Shown here piece by piece: positions 54,676 to 64,000 of a DNA stretch of 64,000 nucleotides. The position numbers and the translations under genes were made by a program. The notes beneath the pieces are model-generated. The model saw only the letters and a list, made by a program, of their open reading frames with translations. It was not told where the DNA came from and made no database searches. Every line of letters starts with the position of its first letter. The first letter of the stretch is position 1. The DNA comes from Scolanthus callimorphus (Eukaryota > Cnidaria > Anthozoa > Actiniaria > Edwardsiidae), in NCBI GenBank assembly GCA_033964015.1, contig CM066924.1, positions 6,926,251-6,990,250 of the forward strand, in the 5' to 3' direction.

Positions 54676-55090
54676 ACAGGCACAAGCAAAAAAATAGATA
54701 TTTATGCCGGATCGTCGGGGATTGTGTGCTTTGGGTGCGTGATCGAGTTTGGTGATCACTTGTGTTGTGTTTAATCAACAATCAAACATTAAGAGAGCTC
54801 TGGTACGCCTGCTGGCCACTTCTCTAAGAAGAAAAAAGCTCAAATCGCAATCCAATTCCATCCCCTCGATAACAGGTCAAAACAAAAAGGTTTGTCTATA
54901 AATCTGGAAGATTATTTTGATTACTACGGGCAAATATACATGTGTTTTCACGGACACAATTTTACCTATTTTTAGTCCACGGTGGACGAATATTAAGCGT
55001 GCGAGTGCTCCTTTAACTATGTACAACCAATCCGAATAGACGACCAGGCGATGTGTGAACTTATCCCCATTTTGTTTTCTTGTCTTTCAG

Positions 55091-55123
55091 ATGCTTTCCA
55101 TGAGCTATGCGTAGAGCAGAGAA
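55091..55123 (+). CDS. Fibrillin exon 41: 33-base TB7 end microexon
   Basis: This 11-codon phase 1-1 exon encodes D-A-F-H-E-L-C-V-E-Q-R. It supplies Cys8 of TB7, following the x-F-x-x-L-C pattern of the other TB ends. It is the shortest exon in the window and has almost no linker. Acceptor tctttcag, donor A|gtaag. Confidence 0.8.
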
Positions 55124-55750
55124 GTAAGTGAAAAGTATTGTAGTGAGATGAAGGTGGTCCTTTTGGATTGAATGATGCGCCCATTACATTAAGGATCTGT
55201 TCGGAAACTTTACTAAAGCCCGTTGCAAACGGCACAACTTTGTTGTTCAACAACGTTCTTACATATTGACAAAAATTTATCCAAACACTTGAAGCAATGA
55301 AATTGTGAAAGCAGTGCTGTTTTCTTTTTTAGCTATAATTTGTCGTCCCATCCTTTGACCAAAAGTTCAAAGAATTGGCTTGTCTTCGACCTTTTTAGTC
55401 AAACCCACGCGTGTAAATTTTCGTCAACATTTTCGTACGATTTATTAAACATGATATTTTCGTCATCCGACATCCTCTTCCCTCCCTTTATGAAAGTATT
55501 TCTTTGAATTCTGCGAAAAAGTATACAGCTCGTACTAAGAGGGGAAAAACAACACAAATCAAGTTATTAAGCGACCCATCTAAAACTCTGGATTTGGAGA
55601 CTTTCTTCGGCGAATCGGCTAGCCAAAATGAAAAAGAACAACGAAGACCAAATTATTGAACAAATCAAAATTTATTACTTTCCTATTCATTTTTTTGAAA
55701 ATGATAATATTTTACAAGCCGAGTAGGTAAAAAATCGTTTGCTAGCAAGT
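55124..55750. other. Intronic stretch without recognised elements
   Basis: No exon or clear repeat is recognised. Confidence 0.4.
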
Positions 55751-55756
55751 TAACAA

Positions 55757-56065
55757 GATTCGGCTATTGACTCAGAGGCCATGAGGGCGAGAGGAATAAT
55801 TGTTTTAGTCAAATCACACTAGTAGGTCAATTTTTATAGTTAAAAACGTTTTCTGGTGTGGCCATTTTCCGTTTTCTGGCTTTCAAATCCGACACTTTTC
55901 GCTACTAGTAGGCTATAACATATAGCCTAGTAGTAGCTCAACCAATCAGAATGCAGCATTGACAATAGACCACAAGTGTGATTTGACTAACACTTATTAC
56001 CTCCTAGTAGCTCAACCAATCAGAACACATCACTGACAATAGACCACTAGTGTGATTTGACAAAA
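55757..56065. repeat. MITE family D
   Basis: 'ttttagtcaaatcacactag' on the left is inverted at the right (ctagtgtgatttgac), and the right end is duplicated ('tagctcaaccaatcagaa' twice, near 55934 and 56010). Related to 42640-42860. Confidence 0.65.
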
Positions 56066-56129
56066 ATCGATCATTTCGATCCCCATCATGGTTAATATAA
56101 CTTATAGACTATCATTTCATCATTTCCAG

Positions 56130-56273
56130 AGGATGACCTAAAGCCTGATATGAACGTGTGTGAGATGACTTCCGGCCTGTGCAAGAATGGCAAGTGTATA
56201 AACATAACGCGCGGGTTCCGGTGCATGTGCAACGATGGATTCAGACTATCCATGAACGGGCGGCTGTGCTATG
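56130..56273 (+). CDS. Fibrillin exon 42: cbEGF with short leader (cbEGF37 position)
   Basis: This 48-codon phase 1-1 exon starts K-D-D-L-K-P (linker), then D-M-N-V-C where D-x-D/N-E-C is usual, with six cysteines and C-I-N-I-T-R-G-F-R-C. Calcium binding may be weakened because Val replaces Glu. Acceptor tttccag, donor G|gtaag. Confidence 0.87.
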
Positions 56274-56288
56274 GTAAGAAATAGGACC

Positions 56289-56430
56289 CCTGGGGCCGGT
56301 TCCTGAAAGGTTGGATAAAGTTATCCATGGATAAAAGTTATCTGTTGTATAGGATTTGTTCAGGATTTATCCATTGGATAAGCATTTATCTACAGATAAC
56401 TCTTAACTGACCTTCTAGGAACCGGCCCCT
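56289..56430. mobile_element. MITE with 'ggggccggttcctgaaagg' ends
   Basis: 'caggggccggttcc'-like left end pairs with right end 'ggaaccggcccctg'; 'agttatccatggat' pairs with 'atccattggataa' inside. It begins about 15 bases after the exon 42 donor. Confidence 0.7.
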
Positions 56431-57110
56431 GTTTACTCTACAAGCACACGTTACCAGATACACAGAACATTTCTACAGAAACGTATTCATGTGAAAAGCT
56501 CAATTCTCCATGATACAAGAATTTGAAGTGATCGGCTTTACCGTTGACAAACACATGAACACTTCAGCAACAACAACAACACTTTATTTACAGCAACAAC
56601 ATCTTTATATGTGAATTGTGTCTTGAGAAATTCAGCTTTTCATCACATGAATGGGTTTCTGTGTTAAGTTCGTTGCGTTACTTCCTCTTCAGACGTTTAA
56701 TGCAATTTTCAAGATGGTCATACCCGAAGGTTGTGAGTCTAATTAAAGTTACCGGGGGAGGGGTGCCTCAAAGTCAAAATGGTAGGGATGTGAACTCTAC
56801 ATTTAACTCCAAACACTAGCACTAGTGTTGTGGACAGTACCTTTTGGGGATAAAAAGCTGGATCGACGCAGCCAATTTAAGGGATCAAATTCGTTTTTGC
56901 CGGAGAGCATCCCCAACCGAAAAAATATGGAAATACCCATTTTCCCGGGAAACTGCGCTTTCCGCATTGCTTTGTGACGCCGAGAACCCGAAAAATATGT
57001 GAATGCTCTTTCCACGTTATTGGCTGTAATTTCCTTTGTGACTTCGAACATTTTACTTCTAAAACTAGCGCATTATCCTGGGAGTAGTATAGGTTTATTA
57101 TACTGTGCAT
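56431..57110. other. Intronic stretch without recognised elements
   Basis: A short (caacaa)n run near 56569-56602. No exon before the acceptor ttctcag. Confidence 0.4.
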
Positions 57111-57122
57111 TTCATTTCTCAG

Positions 57123-57242
57123 ATATCAATGAATGCAATGACAAGTCGAAGTGCGAGTTTGAATGCAGAAATACAGAGGGCTCGTATGAGTGCGTTTGTC
57201 CCAAGGGTTACCGACTGAACGCTGATAGAACCAAGTGTCTGG
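57123..57242 (+). CDS. Fibrillin exon 43: cbEGF, C-E-F-E-C type (cbEGF38 position)
   Basis: This 40-codon phase 1-1 exon encodes D-I-N-E-C, C-E-F-E-C with three residues between Cys2 and Cys3, and C-R-N-T-E-G-S-Y-E-C. Vertebrate cbEGF38 has the same compact subtype. Acceptor ttctcag, donor G|gtaag, directly followed by a MITE end. Confidence 0.9.
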
Positions 57243-57247
57243 GTAAG

Positions 57248-57503
57248 TAGAGCGGTTTTCACATGACTGTCGTGAAAACAATTGCAATTAAGCAATCACT
57301 AGCCAATCAGAATCGAGAGAAATCACAACATGCTTCTAAATGGCTTTTTTCTCAGCCAATTGCAAGCCGAACCAATTACCAAGTAATTACACAATTATAT
57401 TTACTGCAGAATTTGATTGGCTGAGAAAAACGAGTAGCCAGTGAGAATGCAAAGCAATCGCAATTACATAACAAGTATTGACAGTCATGTGAAATCCGTT
57501 CTA
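57248..57503. mobile_element. MITE family B, full copy next to a donor site
   Basis: Starts 'tagagcggttttcacatgac' six bases into intron 43 and ends 'agtcatgtgaaatccgttct'. Highly similar to 3027-3282 over its whole length. Confidence 0.8.
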
Positions 57504-57714
57504 AACCATTTTCTGTTTATCCACTGAACATCAGAAGTATAGGTCAAATAACATGACGGTGTGAGGGTGTATCGTCACTCTTCCATACTTAGGACTGAGC
57601 TCATACCAGTTTCGTGTAAACGGAAAAGACCCTAAAGGCGATCTGACACTTTTGTGTAAAATGTCCCCCTTGTACTGCAGAGAGAGACAACTAGAATTAT
57701 ATTATCCTTGTAAA

Positions 57715-57880
57715 ACCCGCAGCCCACTCAGTTAGTAATGTTGGGCGGGGGAGTTGGCAGGTGGGAGGTTGGACTCCCTGTCGGACCAACACTCAGATTT
57801 ATTTTCTAAATACCCTAGGATAACTGCCCTAACATCTGCAAATGGATACACATTCGCATCTTCTCGGGTGGTGATCTATA
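57715..57880 (+). mobile_element. Partial tRNA-headed SINE-like element
   Basis: 'cccactcagttagtaatgtt' then 'ggaggttggactccctgtcg' and 'gaccaacactcagat' match the head of the element at 28015. The body continues 'aactgccctaacatctgc' and 'cgcatcttctcggg'. Confidence 0.45.
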
Positions 57881-58438
57881 AAACAATTAACGCTTGTAGT
57901 TTCCTTTGCAAGGGGAGCCAGCTTACTGCGCCGGAGGAAAAAGGGCAAGAATCTGATTGGTTCAGTAGGATTATTTGATGCAACAAAAATCCGAAATCAA
58001 ATCGTCCGAAACCAACTCGCGGGTACCTAGCTATACAGCAGTTTTGGGTTGGAAACAGGCTAGTGCTACGAGCTTCCTCTACTCTGTAAAGCCAGTGTAG
58101 AGTAATGTTGGCTGTGTGTTCTGAACACATCCACATCTGGCCGACGTTAAATATAATATATAGATTTAGCCACTGGCTAAAAGCGGAGCTCCCGGTTACA
58201 TATTTTTCTGTTAACATACGAGCAGTATTTTCCCGCCGAAATGAAATACGGTTTTTGGGTTGCCTGTGGTAGGGGCGCGCAGACACGGACGCGCCCCCGA
58301 TACCTAAATGGGAATACCGCTGAACCATGAAAAATGAAGTCGATCGTCTACCGGAGTTCTATTGTATTCTTCCTGCGATACCTATGGTGCTCCGCTAAGG
58401 AGCTCCGCTACTAATGCTGCCCTTTTTCCTGTGTCCAG

Positions 58439-58555
58439 ATGTTGACGAGTGCGCGACAGACACACATAACTGCAAGTACCGCTGTGTTAATACCAAGGGC
58501 AGTTTCCGCTGCGAGTGTCCAATCGGCTACATCAAGAATGGAGTCACGTGCGTCG
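58439..58555 (+). CDS. Fibrillin exon 44: cbEGF, C-K-Y-R-C type (cbEGF39 position)
   Basis: This 39-codon phase 1-1 exon encodes [21 protein letters not shown] and a short Cys5-Cys6 loop ([10 protein letters not shown]). It is the compact subtype again, as in vertebrate cbEGF39. Acceptor tgtccag, donor G|gtacg. Confidence 0.9.
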
Positions 58556-58631
58556 GTACGTTGGACAAATAAATCTAACCTTTAGCTGCCCTTACTTTTT
58601 CTTGTCTGGGACGTATCTATAGCATCTATTC

Positions 58632-58844
58632 AGTTGTTTGTTTGTTCTTGTGTATTTGACCTCCGTCGTTAAGGACGAATGCAAAATGGCGCCCAATTTG
58701 TGTTGTTTGTTTGTTTGTTTGTTTGTTTGTTCTAATGTATTTGACGTCCTCAGATCAGGGCAAGTGCATGTTGACGCCTAATCTATGTAGTTTGCTTCTT
58801 TGTTTTACTTTCTTTGTATGTTCTAATGTATTTGACCTCCACAG
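58632..58844 (+). repeat. Degenerate tandem copies of the exon 45 3' splice site and start
   Basis: Two decayed copies precede real exon 45. The first (exon-like part about 58669-58703) has 'ttaaggacgaatgcaaaatg' and 'gcgcccaatttgtg' but no AG. The second (58754-58790) has 'gtcctcag' followed by [12 protein letters not shown]. Spacing is about 85 and 91 bases. Between them are (gttt)n tracts. Confidence 0.85.
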
Positions 58845-58970
58845 ATAAGGACGAGTGTATGATGACGCCCAATCTGTGTGGTGACGCCAAGTGCGTCAAC
58901 ACTCCTGGGAGCTACCGCTGTAAATGCGCCGATGGGTTTACGTACGACCCCAAAACCAAGGCTTGCACAG
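58845..58970 (+). CDS. Fibrillin exon 45: cbEGF (cbEGF40 position)
   Basis: This 42-codon phase 1-1 exon encodes [12 protein letters not shown], six cysteines and [10 protein letters not shown]. It is the third and only complete copy of the repeated exon start. Acceptor ctccacag, donor G|gtcag. Confidence 0.9.
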
Positions 58971-59595
58971 GTCAGTTAGAGTCAGAGTCATACACACAAT
59001 TACAAAACACACAATACAAAAGCAAAAGTCCAAGTTGGAAAATCGTTTTCTTCCTGAGATATGAACATTTATTCGCTTAATCAAAGGTTATAAATGATGA
59101 CGTCGTCGATTACATCAAATCACGTCACTTGGTTTGTCCATATCTCATATCACAAAGACCACGTGACCACCTAGACAGTTTGGTCCAAGTTTGGTTGTCT
59201 TGCCATCTTTTCTTCTTGACATTTGAATTGTTTGTTCATTCAAAAATGTTTAAACGATGACGTCATTGATGACGAAGCATCACGTGACCATGAGCTCCAC
59301 GTGACGGGAGCAATGCATTGTGGACAGGGTGGGTCGGCCGCTTTAAGAAATGATTCAAGGGAAGAAGCCAGTGAAGAATGCTAAGTAACTTGCTGTCTTA
59401 ACTGTATGTGTAACTAGGCTATTAAAGTATGTCAATGGAGGATTGAATATTTTGTTTGGGAACGAAGACCATGTATTTGACTTCTGAAACTCCTGATGAA
59501 AGCCATGTAGGGGAACCCTCCCCCTCGGCCCTCGTTCTTGGGCCTCGCGTGTCAGCTATTTACGGATCGTTTTGTTGTGCTAACGGTGTTTATAG
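58971..59595. other. Intron without recognised elements
   Basis: Words 'gatgacgtc' and 'tcacgtgac' recur (59093-59300), but no exon or delimited element is seen. Confidence 0.4.
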
Positions 59596-59718
59596 ATAAA
59601 GATGAGTGCAAGGGCTCATCTCAGCTGTGTCAGTTCGGATGCTTTAATCTGATTGGTGGATACCGATGTGGTTGTCAATCCGGGTATACCTGGGGCTACT
59701 ACTGGAACACATGTCAAG
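59596..59718 (+). CDS. Fibrillin exon 46: cbEGF, C-Q-F-G-C type (cbEGF41 position)
   Basis: This 41-codon phase 1-1 exon encodes D-K-D-E-C, L-C-Q-F-G-C-F-N-L-I-G-G-Y-R-C-G-C and ends Y-Y-W-N-T-C-Q. The C-Q-x-G-C, G-G-Y-R-C-G/S-C and W-N-x-C wording is characteristic of the third-last cbEGF of vertebrate fibrillin. Because the donor (G|gtcag) is intact, cbEGF42-43 and the C-terminal domain should follow outside the window. Confidence 0.9.
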
Positions 59719-59729
59719 GTCAGTAGTAT

Positions 59730-60030
59730 CTGGTGCCTCTCCCAACAACACGCGTGCTCAATTTCAGCCGATAAAGTCATGGAAAATGCTTAATTATAAT
59801 ATAGCTTCGATATAACGCGCGCTCTGATTGGTCCAAATCTATGCTCCATTTCACCGATAAAGTAATGGTTCACCCCCGCTATATCATAAAAGCATTAGAG
59901 CACGACTTTTTATGACTTTATCAGCGAATAGAGCACTTGTGATGTTGGGAGACACTCGAACAACGTTCTCGGGTCTCTTCCACATCACGCGTGCTCTATT
60001 TCGCCGATAAAGTCATGAAAAGTTGTGCAC
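59730..60030. repeat. Duplicated/inverted intronic repeat
   Basis: 'acgcgtgctcaatttcagcc' with 'gataaagtcatg' at 59750 recurs as 'acgcgtgctctatttcgcc' with 'gataaagtcatg' at 59987; an inverse 'catgactttat'-like arm lies between. Confidence 0.45.
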
Positions 60031-60219
60031 TAATGCTTAACTAGGCAGCGTCTACCAACAAAAATAGTTTATCAACTATACGCGTTTTATTACAATGTAC
60101 GTATGTAAGTCTCTCTACTTTCACGTGGTAGTGACCATCTTGAAAGCCATGCGGTACTATGGTCACTACGCACTTTGCTTTGTATTCTAAAACATTATAA
60201 ATATCATAGTTAATGGAGT

Positions 60220-60483
60220 GGAATGGTTAGGAAGCCCGGCAAACTTCAAAGGACCAGCACAATAGCGTGGGCTGGATGTTGAAAGGGGCTATCACGTGAT
60301 ATTGACCCTGCACAATCTTTTTGTTTCACCCTCATCGAATATGCATGTCTGGTTGTAAACTGAATGCTACTTGCTGGATTTTGGTACCGTGACCCTGCAC
60401 AAACAACAGGATTCCTCTGAAAAAGTGAACAAAGACAAAGACCCTATACAATAACAGGGTGTCAGGTTTCCTAACCATTCCCC
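60220..60483. mobile_element. MITE with 'gaatggttaggaa' ends
   Basis: Left 'ggaatggttaggaag' and right 'tttcctaaccattcc' are inverted, 264 bases apart end to end. Confidence 0.6.
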
Positions 60484-60527
60484 TATAAATTCTATAAACT
60501 ACACTTTGTTTGTTATATCAAAACATG

Positions 60528-60557
60528 TGCTAATAAACTGAACTGAACTGAACTGTG
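60528..60557. repeat. (aactg)n microsatellite
   Basis: Repeats of 'aactg/aactga' just after a poly-A-signal-like 'aataaactg'. Confidence 0.6.
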
Positions 60558-60964
60558 CTTCATCAGGATTCCAAACACTGAAAAGTGGGTTCATAAAAAT
60601 GATTTTTTTAAACCAGCTTCGAGGTGTTTGGAAATTCCGATGAAAAATGAATGTTTGTTATAGCTGCTCAAACGAATCATATAATGTCGAGAAAAAGAAG
60701 AAATAAAACAAAACAAATATACGCAAATGAAGACCGCATATCCAAACTCCCTTCACGCTTACGATTTTCTTTGTTTGCGCTTCAAGAATTATTCACGAGT
60801 TTGTGAAGGGGTTGTTAACAGCCCTTAGTTTACAGTTGACGCGGTTTCCATTGTTATTCGTAGGGATTTAACTCGGATAATGACTCTCAACAAACTAAAA
60901 GTCGGGGAGGGATTTGAATTCTCCAGGGAAAGGTTGGGGTTGATCAATAGAATTGAATTGAATT

Positions 60965-61100
60965 TCTAGGTAAATATATTGCTCATTGTGGATTCATAGG
61001 TAAGTATATGGCTCATTATGGATTCATAGGTAAGTATCTAGATATTTACCTATGAATCCATAATAAGCCATATACTTACCTATGAATCTATAATGTGTGG
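60965..61100. repeat. Palindrome with internal direct repeats
   Basis: 'ggattcataggtaagtat' occurs three times on the left and its inverse 'atacttacctatgaatc' on the right, meeting near 'tctagata'. An outer pair 'tgtgtggttccagaaa' / 'tttctggaaccacaca' spans 61091-61246. Confidence 0.8.
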
Positions 61101-61447
61101 TTCCAGAAAACATCCCCCCCCCCGGAAGAGTGTTGAAAAGTGACCCCCCACCTCTCTGGAATTTCCGAAGGAAAATACAGTATTTGCATGGAAAAGATAT
61201 CCCTTCCTATTATCCTTCCTATGGATAATTTCTGGAACCACACAATAAGCCATTTTTACCTAGACTTCAAGGGGCACTGTCACGGTTGTTTCATCAAAAT
61301 GTATACCGTGCCTAAAATAGGAATAAAAAACGTCCATTTTCTGTTCTTACTCTCGTGAGCAAGGTACCAGAGCAATACATTATGTCCATTAACTTGACAT
61401 TATTGCCACAAGGTCAATTGGATTAATCAATAGTACTGCATAGATAG

Positions 61448-61832
61448 CAAACAGCACAGCATGGCACCAGCGTAGCAAGGTAACAGCATAGCAAGGTAAC
61501 AGCGTAGCAAGGTAATAACATAATAAGGTAACAGCGTAGCAAGGTAATAACATAATAAGGTAACAGCGTAGCAAGGTAACAGCGTAGCAAGGTAATAACA
61601 TAATAAGGTAACAGCGTAGCAAGGTAACAGCGTAGCAAGGCAATAACATAATAAGGTAACAGCGTAGCAAGGTAACAGCGTAGCAAGGTAACAGCGTAGC
61701 AAGGTAACAGCGTAGCAAGGTAATAACATAATAAGGTAATAGCATGAATAAGGTAATAGCATGAATAAGGTAATAGCATAATAAGGTAATAGCATGAATA
61801 AGGTAATAGCATGAATAAGGTAATAGCATAAT
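61448..61832. repeat. 16-bp satellite, left block
   Basis: Units of 16 bases, 'aaggtaacagcgtagc', 'aaggtaataacataat' and 'aaggtaatagcataat', and a 17-base form with 'catgaat'. The block is about 385 bases and consists mostly of the GC-richer variant. Confidence 0.95.
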
Positions 61833-62242
61833 ACAGGGGCACCCAACGAGACAATACCGTAAAACAGCTCAGAATGCCATTATAAGTCGTTGCTGAGCAT
61901 ACAAATGACTGTAAACTGGGTATTTTTAATCCCTACAAATTTTATATCTGTTCGGATTTCGTAGCTGAAAGTTTTGGGTTGCGAAAATTTTAGGGATTGA
62001 AATCAAGTCTTCCGAAAATGCTAGGGGAAAGACTCTATCCGAAAATTTTAGGTGACCTTTTTAACGGCAAAAATCCCCCCAAAATTAGTAAAATTTAACC
62101 TTTTTGTGCTATTCGAAAAATCCAGGGGATCTTATGATCTATATACGAAAGTTAAAGCTTGAAATTCTGAAGCGAAAGTTTTCAGCTCTCGTAGTGCCAT
62201 CCGAACAGATATTTTACCGAAAATGATCGTTGGGTGCCCCTG
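61833..62242. mobile_element. MITE inserted into the 16-bp satellite
   Basis: Left 'caggggcacccaacga' and right 'tcgttgggtgcccctg' are perfect inverted ends. 'ataata' flanks both sides, although the satellite context makes that duplication ambiguous. The interior is about 380 bases of unique AT-rich sequence. Confidence 0.8.
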
Positions 62243-64000
62243 ATAATAAAGTAATAGGTAATAGCATAATAAGGTAATAGCATGAATAAGGTAATAGCAT
62301 GAATAAGGTAATAGCATAATAAGGTAATAGCATAATAAGGTAATAGCATAATAAGGTAACAGCGTAGCAAGGTAATAACATAATAAGGTAATAGCATGAA
62401 TAAGGTAATAGCATAATAAGGTAATAGCATAATTAGGTAATAGCATGAATAAGGTAATAGCATAATAAGGTAATAGCATAATAAGGTAATAGCATGAATA
62501 AGGTAATAGCATAATAAGGTAATAGGTAATAGCATAATAAGGTAATAGCATAATAAGGTAATAGCATGAAGAAGGAAATAGCATGAATAAGGTAATAGCA
62601 TAATAAGGTAATAGCATAATAAGGTAATAGCATAATAAGGTAACAGCGTAGCAAGGTAATAACATAATAAGGTAATAGCATGAATAAGGTAATAGCATAA
62701 TAAGGTAATAGCATAATAAGGTAATAGCATGAATAAGGTAATAGCATAATAAGGTATAATAAGGTAACAGCGTAGCAAGGTAACAGCGTAGCAAGGTAAC
62801 AGCGTAGCAAGGTAATAACATAATAAGGTAATAGCATGAATACGGTAATAGCATAATAAGGTAATAGCATAATAAGGTAATAGCATGAATAAGGTAATAG
62901 CATAATAAGGTAATAGCATAATAAGGTAATAGCATGAATAAGGTAATAGCATGAATAAGGTAATAGCATGAATAAGGTAATAGCGTAATAAGGTAATAGC
63001 ATAATAAGGTAATAGCATAATAAGGTAATAGCATAATAAGGTAATAGGATAATAAGGTAATAGCATAATAAGGTAATAGCATGAATAAGGTAATAGCATA
63101 ATAAGGTAATAGCATAATAAGGTAACAGAAAGGTAACAGCGTAGCAAGGTAACAGCATAGCAAGGTAACAGCATAGCAAGGTAACAGCGTAGCAAGGTAA
63201 TAACATAATAAGGTAATAGCATGAATAAGGTAATAGCATAATAAGGTAATAGCATGAATAAGGTAATAGCATGAATAAGGTAATAGCATAATAAGGTAAT
63301 AGCATAATAAGGTAATAGCATAATAAGGTAATAGCATGAATAAGGTAATAGCATGAATAAGGTAATAGCGTAATAAGGTAATAGCATGAATAAGGTAATA
63401 GTATATTAAGGTAATAGCGTAATAAGGTAATAGCATGAATAAGGTAATAGTATATTAAGGTAATAGCATAATAAGGTAATAGCATGAATAAGGTAATAGC
63501 ATAATAAGGTAATAGCATAATAAGGCAATAGCATAAGGTAATAGCGTAATAAGGTAATAGCATAATAAGGTAATAGCATGAATAAGGTAATAGCATAATA
63601 AGGTAATAACATAATAAGGTAATAGCATGAATAAGGTAATAGCATAATAAGGTAATAGCATAATAAGGTAATAGCATGAATAAGGTAATAGTATGAATAA
63701 GGTAATAGTATAATAAGGTAATAGCATAATAAGGTAATAGCATGAATAAGGTAATAGCATAAGGTAATAGCGTAATAAGGTAATAGCATGAATAAGGTAA
63801 TAGCATAATAAGGTAATAGCGTAATAAGGTAATAGCATAATAAGGCAATAGCATAATAAGGTAATAGCATGAATAAGGTAATAGCATGAATAAGGTAATA
63901 GCATAATAAGGTAATATCATAATAAGGTAATAGCATGAATAAGGTAATAGCATGAATAAGGTAATAGCATGAATAAGGTAATAGCATAATAAGGCAATAG
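62243..64000. repeat. 16-bp satellite, right block (continues beyond the window)
   Basis: More than 100 copies of 'aaggtaatagcataat' and the 17-base 'aaggtaatagcatgaat', with islands of the 'aacagcgtagc' variant. None of the common variants has a stop on the - strand in any frame, so all three - frames are open for hundreds of codons. These ORFs are not genes. Confidence 0.95.

Noticed and set aside
61833..62242. Unique gene exon inside the satellite
   Set aside because: It is bounded by perfect inverted ends (caggggcacccaacga) and has no open frame, so it is a MITE insertion.
62132..63987. Long - strand ORFs (434, 401, 506 and 193 codons) of repeated L-L-P-Y-Y-A-I-T type
   Set aside because: They are produced by the stop-free 16-bp satellite in all three frames; there is no non-repetitive protein sequence or gene structure.

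Overview
The window is animal genomic DNA. It holds the central and C-terminal part of one very large, intron-rich gene on the + strand, encoding a fibrillin-like extracellular-matrix protein. I find 46 exons between 557 and 59718, about 5.8 kb of coding sequence or roughly 1,900 residues. Every junction except two (exons 19 and 40) is a clean phase-1 boundary, and nearly every exon is one domain: 35 EGF-like modules (almost all with the calcium-binding D-x-D/N-E-C start), one hybrid-like module, five TB/8-Cys modules and five short linker exons. Both ends of the gene lie outside the window. No other host gene is convincingly present. The organism is probably an invertebrate animal, and a cnidarian such as an anemone or coral is my best guess from gene style and MITE content; the sequence alone does not prove it.

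Domain order is collinear with vertebrate fibrillin from cbEGF7 to cbEGF41: three cbEGF, hybrid, cbEGF, TB3, twelve cbEGF, TB4, two cbEGF, TB5, seven EGF, TB6, five cbEGF, TB7, then five cbEGF at the right edge. Subtype details also match. The NGGC-type EGF is exon 12, the two short GDG-type EGFs are exons 15 and 16, the C-P-G-G linker follows TB4, and the C-Q-x-G-C type EGF is exon 46. So cbEGF42-43 and the C-terminal domain should lie beyond 64000.

Layout: 1-4.1 kb, exons 1-5. 4.1-8.6 kb, a large intron holding a decayed Ty3/gypsy fragment and several MITEs between inverted repeats. 8.6-10.7 kb, TB3 and cbEGF11. 10.7-16.3 kb, a 70-bp tandem array filling one whole intron. 16.3-33.9 kb, cbEGF12-22, TB4 and cbEGF23. 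35.4-37.9 kb, cbEGF24, TB5 and a Pro/Thr-rich linker. 38.9-46.2 kb, cbEGF25-31 and TB6. 46.6-55.1 kb, cbEGF32-36 and TB7. 56.1-59.7 kb, cbEGF37-41. 59.7-64 kb, intron with a palindrome and a 16-bp satellite.

The most unusual signal is that tandem repeats in this gene repeatedly span or abut splice junctions. Upstream of exons 9, 23, 40 and 45 the repeated unit contains a 3' splice site plus the first codons of the exon. Upstream of exon 12 the unit carries a perfect TACTAAC branch-site word thirteen times. Downstream of exon 16 the unit carries the last part of the exon plus its 5' splice site. These arrays fill the introns with decoy splice sites. Two exons (19 and 40) also carry apparent one-base losses. 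The introns are otherwise dense with MITE-like inverted repeats, at least two tRNA-headed SINE-like elements, and simple repeats.
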